Source: Zygnema cylindricum (Eukaryota; Streptophyta; Zygnematophyceae; Zygnematales; Zygnemataceae). From it: DNA of 24,705 nt. The DNA is taken from assembly GCA_037447655.1 (NCBI GenBank), contig JBBHKE010000111.1:1-24705 (forward strand), written 5' to 3'. The notes under the pieces were generated by a model, which saw only the letters and a program-made list of their open reading frames with translations, had not been told where the DNA came from and did not search any database. A program made the translations under genes and the position numbers. Shown in pieces: positions 8,911 to 17,769 of this stretch (position 1 is its first letter; every line of letters starts with the position of its first letter).

Positions 8911-10445
8911 TTGTCGCGACCTAATGGAAGGCACGCCCTTTAGTAAAATTTTCCGTACAATTATTGAGACGCTTAATGGAAGTCCACCCTTATTATGAAA
9001 CTTTCATATTAGGGTGAATCTCCATCACGCGAAAAGTGAGGTTCATTACCGGGAAAAGTGTTTTTCGTAGAGATCCAGCTCATTTTCATACATTGCCGTA
9101 CTATTTGTATGTTTTTTCTATAAAACAAGATTAGTGGAGAATCGTCAAGATTCTCCAAACTTTTGGGCAACAACGTCGACCGTCCCATTATGAGTTTTTG
9201 AAAAAAACGATCACTTTGTCTAGTGATTCGCTTGTGTTCTCAGGGTGGACACTAGCCAATCACCGATGTGTAAAACGTTCACGCGTGGAAAAGTCACTTA
9301 CCAGCCGCATGCCATTGAACATTTGCCACGCGCCTTCGGATAGGCGGAAATCATTTCCAACAAAAAACACAAAAAAAAATCTTTGTAGAAGAATGTGTGG
9401 TGACGCCTCCTGCAAGATCCGTTGACATTTGGAATTTGCGGCGCTACGGTAAAACACGAACGATAAAATAACTGCAAAAACTACAAAACACTAACGTAAA
9501 GTTGTACATTGACGTAATTTAATATGCCACTGGATGAACGTATACAAGTTCAGATATTGTGCTTTTGGAATCTTTGACCTGCTCGCCATCAAAAAAAAAA
9601 AACCTACTTGCATCGAATCGAAAAAAAGCACGTACGCAATAGATTCCATTGCAAACACGTCTTGATGGAGAAGTGAACAAAGTATTAATGCCAGTAAACG
9701 TTTGTGGACGATTACTTTCGACACCAGATGGAGAAGCGGCCTTATGGTGAACTTCCATCAGGCAAAAAGTGGGGTTGTTTACTAGAAAAAGCATATTTTC
9801 GTACATATCCAACTCATTTCAATGTTGTTTTCTTTTAATGTAAAACATGAATACTGGGGATTTGTCAAGATTCTCCAAACTTTTGGGCGACAACATCGAC
9901 CGTCCGATTATGAACTTTTGAACCAAAAGGTCATGCCGTCCAGTGATTAGCTACTCTCCTCTAGGAGGACACTATCCAACCACCGGACATGTAAAATGTT
10001 ACGCGTGGAAACGTCACGTACGAACCACGCGCCTTTGGACAAGCGAGAATCATATCCAACAAAAACAATGAAAAAATGTTTATCGAAGAATGAGCCGTGA
10101 CGCCTCCTCTACCATCCGTTGACATCCATAATTTGCGGCGCCACGACGAAGCACGAACGACAAAACAACGACAAAAAAGACAAAACACACGCGTACAAAT
10201 TGTTAACGCATGTAATATAATTTTGCGGTTGGCTGTACGGAAAAAAGTTCAAATAATATGCTTTTGGAATCTTTGACTATGTTCGCCGTCAGAAGAGGAA
10301 CCTACGTGCACTAATCGAAATAAAACACATACGCGATAGATTTTATTGCTGACACGGCCTGATGGAGAAGTGAACGAAATATTAGTGCCAGTAAATATTT
10401 TTGTACGATTACTGTCGGCGCCTGATAGAGAAGCGGCCTTAGTAT
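8911..10445. repeat. Tandem repeat of about 700-750 bp, two copies plus a partial one
   Basis: Copy A (about 8996-9738) and copy B (about 9739-10440) align along their length. Strong shared blocks are gtcaagattctccaaacttt (with a following cgaccgtcc), gcttttggaatctttgac and agatggagaagcggcctta-like unit ends. A third, truncated copy matching only the unit end lies at 8911-8995, directly against the chromovirus LTR. Each full unit has facing inverted repeats: gaatctccatca (9016-9027) against cttgatggagaagtgaac (9661-9678), and gaacttccatcaggc (9749-9763) against ggcctgatggagaagtgaac (10356-10375). I see no gene. It could be a tandemly duplicated non-autonomous DNA element or a long-period satellite. 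Confidence 0.75.
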
Positions 10446-11007
10446 GAAAACATTGTATATCGAGTTCAGGAATTACCAGATAACCATGTGCCATAAAAGT
10501 CTTAGGATGTTTACTCGATGATTGATAAGTTGTTTGTCTTTTGTGAAAAAAAGGATTGTGCTAGGTCAGCTTCCGCCGTACAGTTAATAATATCGATTAA
10601 AAGGCTTAATTTACAAATTTTGTACGGAGCCATCCCCGATTGTGAGAGGTCTTTGCCAAAATTAGCTGGCAGCTGTAGATAGTCAAGATTCCAATTTTTA
10701 TTTTTATTTTATGTGACAACAAAATCTTTGTTGTTTGACAACGACTGGGATAAAATATAAAATCGTACATTTTTGTCGTATTCACTTCTTAAAAGAACTC
10801 GATATTTTGGCACAACGTGGTCGTGAAAGACGTTAAAAAGGTTAATCCACATATTATTCGGACTCAAACTTTTCTTCTGTATGTTTGTCCATTTTGTTAC
10901 AATGTACCGTTTATCGAATCAAAACAATTGAATATTTCTCACGTGTAGCCGCAAGTGTGACCGCACGTGTGACCACGAAAGATCTGTAGAAGTTAATGGT
11001 CGTTTAA
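10446..11007. other. Non-coding AT-rich spacer
   Basis: I see no gene here. The stretch contains AT-rich runs (near 10690-10720) and one small 12-bp tandem repeat, listed separately. It lies between the long tandem repeat and repeat R1. Confidence 0.5.
10941..10976. repeat. Three 12-bp tandem units
   Basis: The units are acgtgtagccgc, aagtgtgaccgc and acgtgtgaccac, exactly in register. They carry repeated gtgtgacc words. They sit about 30 bases before R1. No function can be assigned. Confidence 0.6.
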
Positions 11008-11211
11008 AGTATTTTCTAGGTCTAAATAGAAATATAGAAAGAAGCCGAGGCAGTCTACCTCTAACTTCTCTCTCCAACTCTCAAACTTGTCGCAGTCACA
11101 GAGAAATTGGAGAGGAAGCTAGAGCCATGGCTACCTAGGCTTCCAGAGGTTTACGGGAAATATAAATATTAGTTTATTTACCGTTAGGGGTTTATTTTCT
11201 AAAAGGATATG

Positions 11212-11292
11212 TGATGCCGCCAGGATTTGATCTTGGTACCTGCCAAACGGTAAGTAGCAGGTAGCTAGTAGCCTTAACCGTTAAGTCTAGAC
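11212..11292 (-). other. tRNA-like module in R1
   Basis: On the minus strand this reads a D-arm-like aacggttaaggc, then about 45 bases, then agatcaaatcctggcggc. That resembles the end of a tRNA T-arm (GTTCGAATCC) followed by an acceptor-like stretch. The B-box match is weak. It occupies the same relative place as the better-preserved module in R2. It is not a functional tRNA gene; I read it as a SINE-like or tRNA-derived remnant. Confidence 0.4.
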
Positions 11293-11674
11293 TTGGTGTT
11301 ACGTAATATAGTGTTTGATATTTAATTAAATATTAAGACGTAGGATAGTTCATTTAATTGAAACAGTTTACGGGAGAAATAGATATAGTAATGTAAAAGT
11401 ATGATTACGCTACGCATAAGAAATCAATACCGCGCATTTATTTCTTTAGCGAAACGAATACCGCGCATGTATTTATTATGGCTACGATTAAATGTGAGTT
11501 TAATCGGACGGGCGGAATTAATGCCGAGATCTCGAAAGAGGATTTCGGCGGTTTTTCGTCATCGCCACATCAGATGACACGTGGCGGAACGACATTAGAT
11601 TGCGGCTTCTCCGAGGATTAAGGGAGCGAATCCGGATATACCACATGTCGACATTTAGGCCATGTCGTACAGAG

Positions 11675-11717
11675 TCCGTACAAAAAGTACACCGGCAGCT
11701 GTACTTTTGAGTACGGA
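11675..11717. other. Strong hairpin in R1
   Basis: The arm tccgtacaaaaagtaca (11675-11691) faces tgtacttttgagtacgga (11700-11717) across an 8-base loop. The stem is about 17 pairs with one or two mismatches. The matching place in R2 (about 15680-15720) keeps gtacaaaaattac and a facing gtac but pairs less well. Confidence 0.7.
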
Positions 11718-11786
11718 AGTGTAATCTGATTGGCTCCGTACATCAGTAGATAGAGTCTGTGAGAGAGATAGGACCTAGAAAAATTA

Positions 11787-12925
11787 GGAGATAGGATCCT
11801 CTCTCCTAGAGAGCTTCTGCACAAAAGGTCAACTTTGAACCTCCATAACTTACTCCTCAAGGGAGCAAATTCAGAAATTCTTTTTACCATCGACTTAAGG
11901 GAGTCTTCCCTTTACAGGGGTGAAGATGGTCGGAGTTATTGTCTGCCACGGTGGCAATTGTTCTTGCTGAAACACAAAGGGGTCAGGGTTATCCTAGAGG
12001 CTTCTTGGAAGCTGTCCATTCTGAGGACTTATGGAGGTCTCAAAGTTTCAAGATCCAGTCGTCGGTCTTGCAATCCTGTTGTACTTTACACGCCGCGGTT
12101 CTTAACAGCCACACTACAATGTTGGTTTATAAAAGCTTTAGTCCTCTCTATATTTTGTGAGGGTAAAATACAAGACTTAGAAACATTTTTAGAGTTGTTT
12201 CAAACTGCGTGTTAAAATTACTGTAAACTGACAATATCGACTCTACGAAACTAAAGAGATCACATCGGACGGTTCTAAAGTGAAAGAAAGATTACGAAAT
12301 GGCGCGTACTTCTTAATTATGACATATCGTTTGATAGACAAGATCAAACCGACAAAGACCTACGAGAATCTGAAAGTGGACCATAGTGACGCGGCGGATC
12401 TCGTCACGTATAAGGTTTGAATGTCGGTGAAAACTTTGTGGAAACGGGAGTTTGTCGTCATGTGTATTTGTTAATTAGTGTGTACAAATTAGTAAACGAC
12501 GTCTGTACACAATTAGGGTTTGTCTGCTTGTACGAAACAGTAAACGTACGGTTGAGGAATTTAATGTATATCAGGTATCCAGTTAGATTACATTAGTGTA
12601 CAGTTAAAGAGTACCGTAACAATCTCTACAGTGATGTGATTGGGTAATTAGGTAGTAGTAGAATTTATTAGTATAAATTTTAGGACTTAGTGATTTTTAT
12701 GTATTCCTTTCATGAGGTTTCAAGTAGCACATATGTGCATTTTAAGAGATACTTTGTGTATTATATCTCTTGGTTTAATTAGGCGTTTTGCATGAAACTT
12801 TGTGAGTTGTTAGCACACGCGCTAAATTGTTGTCTCTTACAGTTTGGGGCCATTTGACTATATTGATTGCTTTAAGCAGTGGGTCAAAGTAGAAATCTTT
12901 AGTACTTCCTATCTTTGGTTTTTTG
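11787..12925. other. Non-coding stretch before the copia gag
   Basis: I see no supported gene. A 126-codon frame on the plus strand (11835-12215) has no recognisable domain and is interrupted by nothing obvious, but its composition does not resemble the neighbouring coding remnants. If R1 were the copia 5' LTR, this would be the element's leader. I found no clear primer binding site next to R1. Confidence 0.45.
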
Positions 12926-13585
12926 ATGGCTACTACTTCAGCAACTGCTTGGGCAGCACTTGTTGTCATAGAACAACAAGTTACGCGCCCTCCCTCTAAA
13001 ATCCCTATCTTTGACGGCAAGGACTATATCTATTGGGCGGATATGGTTAAACTCTATTTTCTCAATTCGAATCTCATAGACGTGGTGGACGGATCTCTTG
13101 ACGAGTCAGACGCCAATTGGAAGAAAAAGAAAATACAATGTTTTCACACTATCAAAATGCTTATCTTGAAGGAACTTGCTATGGCGCATATTCATATGAA
13201 AAAGGCGTCAAAAATATGGAACTCTCTGAAAAAGATGCACATCAAAACTAATGTGCAGCACCAGATGATTACGGCTAACAAAATCTGGGAGTAAATGTAT
13301 ATAGATGGTACCATGGCTGAGTATTGTTACGGCTTGAGAACACTAATAGTAAAAAATGCTTGCTTAGGTGGTACATTTCCAAATGATCTTCAAGTTTTGT
13401 TATTAATAAGAGGGCTTCCTAATGAATATAAAGAAGCCTCGAACTATTTGAAAAAACTACCACAAGCTGATTGGAATCTAGCGATAACAATTAAGTTTGT
13501 CCTAGATGAAGAGTCTAGTCAAAAAGTCTTTAAAGGTAATGGACAGGCAGAAGCTTTTAACACACAAACTTTTAAAAAAGAATAG
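12926..13585 (+). pseudogene. gag: Ty1/copia Gag (UBN2-type), broken
   Basis: The start is the ATG at 12926 (MATTSATAWAAL). The first piece has the copia Gag pattern: PIFDGKDYIYWADMVKLYF, VDGSLDESDANW, and ASKIWNSLKKMH. A TAA at 13292-13294 interrupts it just after NKIWE. The frame then goes on without shift: YGLRTLIVKNACLGG, LLLIRGLPNEYKEA (the usual LxSLPxxYxxx). It ends with a TAG at 13583-13585, just before the zinc knuckle. Gag would form the particle. Apart from these two stops the frame is intact, which makes it one of the youngest-looking coding pieces here. Confidence 0.88.
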
Positions 13586-14716
13586 TTTCAGAACAGTCAG
13601 AATCAGTTTCCTTGCAAACTTGACATTTGTTATTATTGTAATGAAAAATGGCATATATATAGGAGTTGCCCATAATATATAAAAACATATGAAACAGGTG
13701 TATTTCGACAAGGATGGTTCATCAGAAAACCGAAATTGCGACAACGTGCAAAAACATCGAATTTTTCTTCAGAGACGAACAAAAACAAGGATGAAGTCGT
13801 CACTTTTTCCGAAGCATCTGACAGAGAATTATTCGCCTTGAACAACACAAATGAAGGAGACAAAGACTTTGAGTGGATTTGAGACACCGGTGCGTCTCAA
13901 CACATGTGGTGGTATAGAGCATATTTTGACAATCTTCACCCAATATCTCCGAAGAAAATTTACTATGCGGACGGACAATTTATCATCTCCAACGCCAAGG
14001 GGACGCCAACACTCATAGTTCTCATTGACGGCAAACAAGTTGAAAGAACACTTAACGATGTTCTTTATGTTCTGGACTTCAAGAAAAATCTTTTCTTCAC
14101 TTCGCTTGTAGAAAGCAAGTGTTTTGAAATGCTACTTAAAAATGGAAAGCAAGTAGTCAGTAAACAAGGTAGAGTAGCACTCGTAGGAACTCGAGGTCCA
14201 AATTTGACGTACATGCTTCACCTTGCCAATATAAATGAAAAAGATGTTTTGTATTCGGCTGTCTTCTCTGACAATGACCTATGGCATAAAAGACTTGGTC
14301 ATGTCCACTATGAAATTCTTGAAAGAATGGTAAAAGAAGGTATAATTGCAGGTGTAAAAATTAATAGCAAAGAAGAACATTTTTGTGATGGATGTGCTCT
14401 CGAAAAGATTCATAAAAATCCCTTTCCTTCCAAAAGCAGCCATAGAGCAGCTAAAGTATTAAAATTAATTCACTCTCATGTATGGATACTGGCTTTGATG
14501 CCATCACGTGGTGGATTTCGATTCATGGTGACCTTTACAGATGATTTTTCTAGATTCACAAAAATCTACTTTATGATAGAGAAGAGTGAAGTGTTCTCTT
14601 ACTTCAAAGAATTTAGGGTATGGAGTGAGAAAATTCACGGGGTTTGTATCTTAACGTTGAGATCAGATAATGGCGAGGAGTATCTATCACGGGACTTCAT
14701 CAACTATCTGAAATAA
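13586..14716 (+). pseudogene. Copia nucleocapsid, protease and integrase N-terminal part
   Basis: The reading continues in the gag frame after the stop. A CCHC knuckle, CYYCNEKWHIYRSC, lies at 13628-13669, followed by a TAA. The protease active site is DTGASQHM (13883-13906); the residue before it is a TGA stop where copia elements usually have an aliphatic residue. Next comes the pre-integrase domain with LWHKRLGHVHYEILERM and CDGCALEK (HHCC zinc site). The integrase core follows: the expected HSD is HSH (codon 14477-14479), so the first catalytic Asp is His, while the second Asp is kept in LRSDNGEEYLS. A TAA at 14714-14716 ends the frame. The dead first Asp means this copy cannot integrate. 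Confidence 0.92.
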
Positions 14717-15060
14717 AATGAAATTTCTCGTCATTTGACGATCCCATATTCTCCAAAATATAATGGTTTAGAGAATTAACAAAACACTCTCAGATAGTGC
14801 CAGATCAATGCTAGCAGACAAAAATATAAATGCAAAATACTTGGCTGAAGCTTTCAATTGTGCGGCATTTATTAAAAACATGATAGAATCCAGAGAAGTT
14901 AAAGGAAAAACGCCGTATTAAATATGGACATGAACTAAACCAAAAGTTAGCCACTTTAGAGTATATGGGAGTAATGTTGTCATGTTAGATAATTCTCCAA
15001 ATAAATGAAAAATGGTGCCAAAGAGGGTAGCTAGAATCTTACCGTTGAAATTTCTAGAAT
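14717..15060 (+). pseudogene. Copia integrase C-terminal remnant, then truncation
   Basis: After the stop the sense continues: SRHLTIPYSPKYNG, a damaged catalytic-Glu motif (normally NGVAERKN, here NGLEN and a stop), then RSMLADKNINAKYLAEAF, CAAFIKNM, GKTPY and KPKVSHFRVYGSN. This is the copia integrase order. Several stops and at least one shift occur. The coding sense fades out by about 15060, where repeat R2 begins. Reverse transcriptase and RNase H, which should follow, are absent from the window in this orientation, so the element is truncated by deletion or by recombination with R2. Confidence 0.82.
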
Positions 15061-15065
15061 TATAG

Positions 15066-15770
15066 GGTATTTTTTAGGTCTAAAAAAATCAGTAAAAAGA
15101 AAAAGAAAAATGCGGACAGCTTGCCTCCACCTCCTCTCTCTAGCCACCATACTTGTTGTATTCACTGAAGGATAAAGAGGGTGGTTGAGCCATGGCTGCC
15201 TTAGCTCCATAAGCAGGACTAAAGAGTGACATAAGTCACTCGCAACAAAAGGTTGAGTCCAAAAGGACTCAAACCTCTGACCGGCAGAGCGAGGCGTAGC
15301 CGTCAGCTCTAACCGGTCTGTCATAGAAGTTCGTTAAGATATATAGAGTTTGATGCATGCTTAAACTGTGACAGGATCCTAAAACCGATTAACTGAATTA
15401 TAAATGAAAGAAAATAGAACTAGTTAAAATATCGTGCTAACGTGATCCCGCACGAAAAAAATGAATCAGACATTTGTTTCGATGGCTGACATTTAATGCG
15501 GATTTAATCCAACAGCATATGTCGGCGCCGAGATTCTCGAATGTTCACTTTGGCGTTTTCGTACATGGCATGACCTGGCTCCACATTGAGGGATAATATT
15601 TGGTCGCGAGAAATTGGAGGAACATACGGACGAGTGGAATAATAACACACGTCCACTCAGTGGCCTTGTCGTACACAGGCCGTACAAAAATTACATCGAC
15701 CGTAGTACCTTTCTGTACTATACAGTTATATGATTAGTTCATACTTTAGTAGATAGGGATTGTGAGAGGG
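15066..15770. repeat. Repeat R2, second copy of the R family
   Basis: R2 starts with tattttttaggtctaaa and aligns with R1 at several blocks. From about 15278 to 15540 it aligns closely with R3 at the window's right end, about 85% identical by eye (for example agccgtcagctctaaccggt and gttcgttaagatatatag). Its right end is taken as gtgagaggg near 15770, where similarity to R1 stops. It separates the copia remnant from the methyltransferase element. Confidence 0.7.
15250..15330 (-). other. tRNA-like module in R2 with A- and B-box-like motifs
   Basis: On the minus strand, tgacagaccgg (15313-15323) is close to a pol III A box. It runs on as ttagagc, like the end of a tRNA D-arm. Forty-eight bases after the A box start comes ggtttgagtcc (15265-15275), one base off the B-box consensus GGTTCGANTCC. 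Between them tgacggc and gccggtca can pair like an anticodon arm. The B box also lies in a near-perfect hairpin with ggactcaacc beyond it. No acceptor stem closes, so it is not a tRNA gene; a tRNA-derived promoter module is the likely reading. Confidence 0.5.
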
Positions 15771-15771
15771 A

Positions 15772-16149
15772 ATGTCAAGCGTGCCGGAAAAACATGAAAG
15801 GAGGGCCCACTGCCCTGAGTAATGGCAAAGGGAGTCTAGCAAACAACCCATTTGAATGCGATTGATTCCCATGATAATGCACATCCCCACGGGTACCCAC
15901 CTTCCCCCGATAAACATGGATGCAAAAATAGGGATGAGTGCATGGAGAGGGCGAAAAAGATATCCCCTCCCCCTCCTTTCCCCATTGGGCTGGGGAAAGG
16001 GATGGACTTCTAGGTAACGAAGTCTTGTTTCCTGATTTCACCCCCTCAAGCTACAAGTTGGCCTGTATTGCTAACAACTGTGGGGCTTGAAGGTAGCTTG
16101 CCTTTGACTGGGGAGACTGTATGCTGGAAAAGGCGAGAGAATGTTTGAT
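15772..16149 (-). other. 3' tail of the methyltransferase element with polypurine tract
   Basis: I see no domain here. A run of 21 pyrimidines at 15963-15983 gives a polypurine tract on the minus strand, downstream of the methyltransferase, where a PPT would be expected. The sequence after it does not begin with TG on the minus strand, so an LTR start is not established. The open frame at 15775-16041 is low-complexity and probably not coding. Confidence 0.4.
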
Positions 16150-17211
16150 CACTCAAGTAATTGCATTGAGATCCATGTTTTGTCCGAGAAGGCTGCACCT
16201 ATTAAGGTCTGAAATACCTAGTGCTGCTATGGTGTCACGTTGGAATCCCATTGCTTGTTCTCGTTCTTTCACCGTTGGTGTGGCCAAACTCCAATTTTGC
16301 TGTCGAATATCATTCCGGTTGCTCCCTTGCAATACGCATGGATGTTGGGGAAGGAAACCAAGGCTGGCAAAGCTCTCCATGGTGTCCCTGTTTGGTTGCA
16401 CTGGATGAACGGAGGTCGATCAGCCTTGGTCACTGGAGTGGCCATCCTCCTTGGCCCTAATAATTGTTGGAGAGTTATCTAGGGATCTATTTTGTGGTTG
16501 TGTAAGAGCTGGTTTAGGACTGTCAGAGGCATGAGATTAGTCCAGTAAGCCCGAGCTCTATGAGCCCTTAATCCTAGTTGCGCTGCCTCAAAAACGAGGG
16601 GAGCTCCTAGAATCTGCTTAACTTCATTCCAGCTATTGGCGACCTATTTTCTTTTGTCATCTCCCGAGTGATCATTTTCCAAAACGTACCCCACTGGTGT
16701 GTCTTGGGACTGCTGCAGCCAGGAAATTAAATTGATCATCTGGAAGAAGTTTCGACTTCTGCTGTCTTGATGTCCCTCTCCTTTCCCTGCTAGAGAGTAT
16801 CTCGGCATGGCCATCCTGCTATTACCAGATCTACTCGCTCTAGCATAGCTAGATGAGATTTAAGATATTGTCTATATTTTGTGGAAGGCTTCAGTGAGAT
16901 CTGCTGATGGCGGATACTGGAAGTTGTTGGGGATAGAATTAGTGGAGCTGTTGAAGTCGGTGTTCACTGACGGCCCGAGCCTCAAGGGAGATTTCCGCGG
17001 CCACATAAGACTCCACTGTATATCCTACTTGCAATACAGCCTCTAGGTTCGAGCTAATTCTAGAAAATAAGGATAATATTCGGAGACCAGAATCCGAAAT
17101 TGATAATGACACCACTTGTCGATGGAAATTTTGATTCTCGGGTGGAACCTCCAAAGGATCTGCCCGAGGTGTTATCTCCCTCTCGAACACGGCTGCGAAG
17201 GACAAGTCCAC
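16150..17211 (-). pseudogene. C5 cytosine DNA methyltransferase domain, DNMT3/DRM-like, broken
   Basis: The family transfers a methyl group from SAM to cytosine C5. Motifs appear in order on the minus strand. Motif I: LRILSLFSRISS near 17050-17085; family members read LFxGxG, so the Gly positions are lost. Motif II: VAAEIS. Motif IV: DLVIAGWPC, catalytic Cys codon 16805-16807, then, after a one-base shift, LAGKGEGHQDSRSRNFF. Motif VI: GYVLEND, Glu codon 16677-16679. Motif VIII: AHRARAYWTNL (16535-16567). A target-recognition-like stretch follows. Motif IX: VKEREQAMGFQRDT (16230-16275). Motif X: LLGQNMDLNAI (16155-16195). The span of about 310 codons is normal for the catalytic domain. AHRARxxWxNL resembles DNMT3/DRM enzymes. 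At least four stops and three frameshifts make it inactive. It follows gag and protease directly and is read as part of their polyprotein. Confidence 0.88.
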
Positions 17212-17769
17212 TTCCTACCGAAGTGTTGATATCTTTGTTAATCTGCTCTGGTATCCCTGTTTCCACTGCTTCGAAATAGGGAATTGCTATATCACGTTTG
17301 CGATATCGGTAGCGTTTGCGCGTTACTCTGTTGGAGTGTGGGTGGCATAAATAGGATAGCATCCGAGAACGAAAACATTGTTTTTCCCTCTATTCCATGA
17401 ATCCAGGGGTACCACCACTTTGACCCCTTCTGGATCCTCAAGATCCCGAACAATAAAGAGCTCCTTCCACACACTTAATCCCATATTCAACCTTGTCTAG
17501 GTGTCCATCCCCAACAAAATTTCAATCTTTTTACCTTCCACCACCAAAAAGGGAAGCTGAATTCGGACTTTTTGACCTGTGTCATCCGAGGACTCGATTA
17601 ACATGGCTTTGATAATGCCATGGGCTGGCTGGCTCCCACTGCTAACAGTGCTCAGGCAGATGTCAATGGGACAAATTTCCGGTCGGAGTTCCTCCAGCAT
17701 TTGCTGCAGAGCCGAAGTAGTTATTAGATTTGGAAGTGATTTTGTATCGACCACTGCACCTTAATATCC
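17212..17769 (-). pseudogene. Retropepsin-like protease and spacer to the methyltransferase
   Basis: The minus-strand frame reads GAVVDTKSLPNLI near 17720-17758, where retropepsins have VDTGSxxNLI; the Gly is Lys here, so the active site is damaged although the Asp is kept. About 75 residues later comes LPFLVVEGKKIEILLGMDT, matching the closing ILGxD segment. A TAG follows at 17495-17497. The same frame goes on as KELFIVRDLEDPEGVKVVV and NNVFVLGCYPIYATHTPTE to two more stops. This spacer of about 100 residues has no domain I recognise and leads into the methyltransferase. A TAA at about 17762 separates the protease from the upstream part. Confidence 0.7.

Larger units (their letters stand above)
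11008..11786. repeat. Repeat R1, first copy of the R family
   Basis: R1 shares its left edge (tattttctaggtctaaa), a gccatggct block, a tRNA-like module, a tttaatcgg...atgccgag block and its right part (gtcgtacagagtccgtac, then cagtagatagag) with R2 at 15066-15770. The two are clearly related but well diverged. R1's outer ends look inverted: agtattttctaggtct at 11008-11023 against ggacctagaaaaatta at 11771-11786, sharing ttttctaggtc. A strong hairpin lies at 11675-11717. R1 stands before a copia remnant and R2 after it, so the pair could instead be that element's LTRs, but neither has clear TG...CA ends. Confidence 0.65.

Noticed and set aside
9260-9812. Minus-strand frames of 65-97 codons in the tandem repeat
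   Set aside because: Copy B does not preserve the same frames, so there is no sign of coding constraint.
11835-12215. 126-codon plus-strand open frame
   Set aside because: No domain, no start context and no similarity to neighbouring elements; likely a chance frame in leader-like DNA.
15250-15330. A functional tRNA gene
   Set aside because: A- and B-box-like motifs exist but no acceptor stem closes and the T-arm pairs outward; it is only tRNA-like.
16121-16482. Plus-strand frames of 79-95 codons
   Set aside because: They lie opposite the methyltransferase motifs VIII-X, which explain the sequence on the minus strand.
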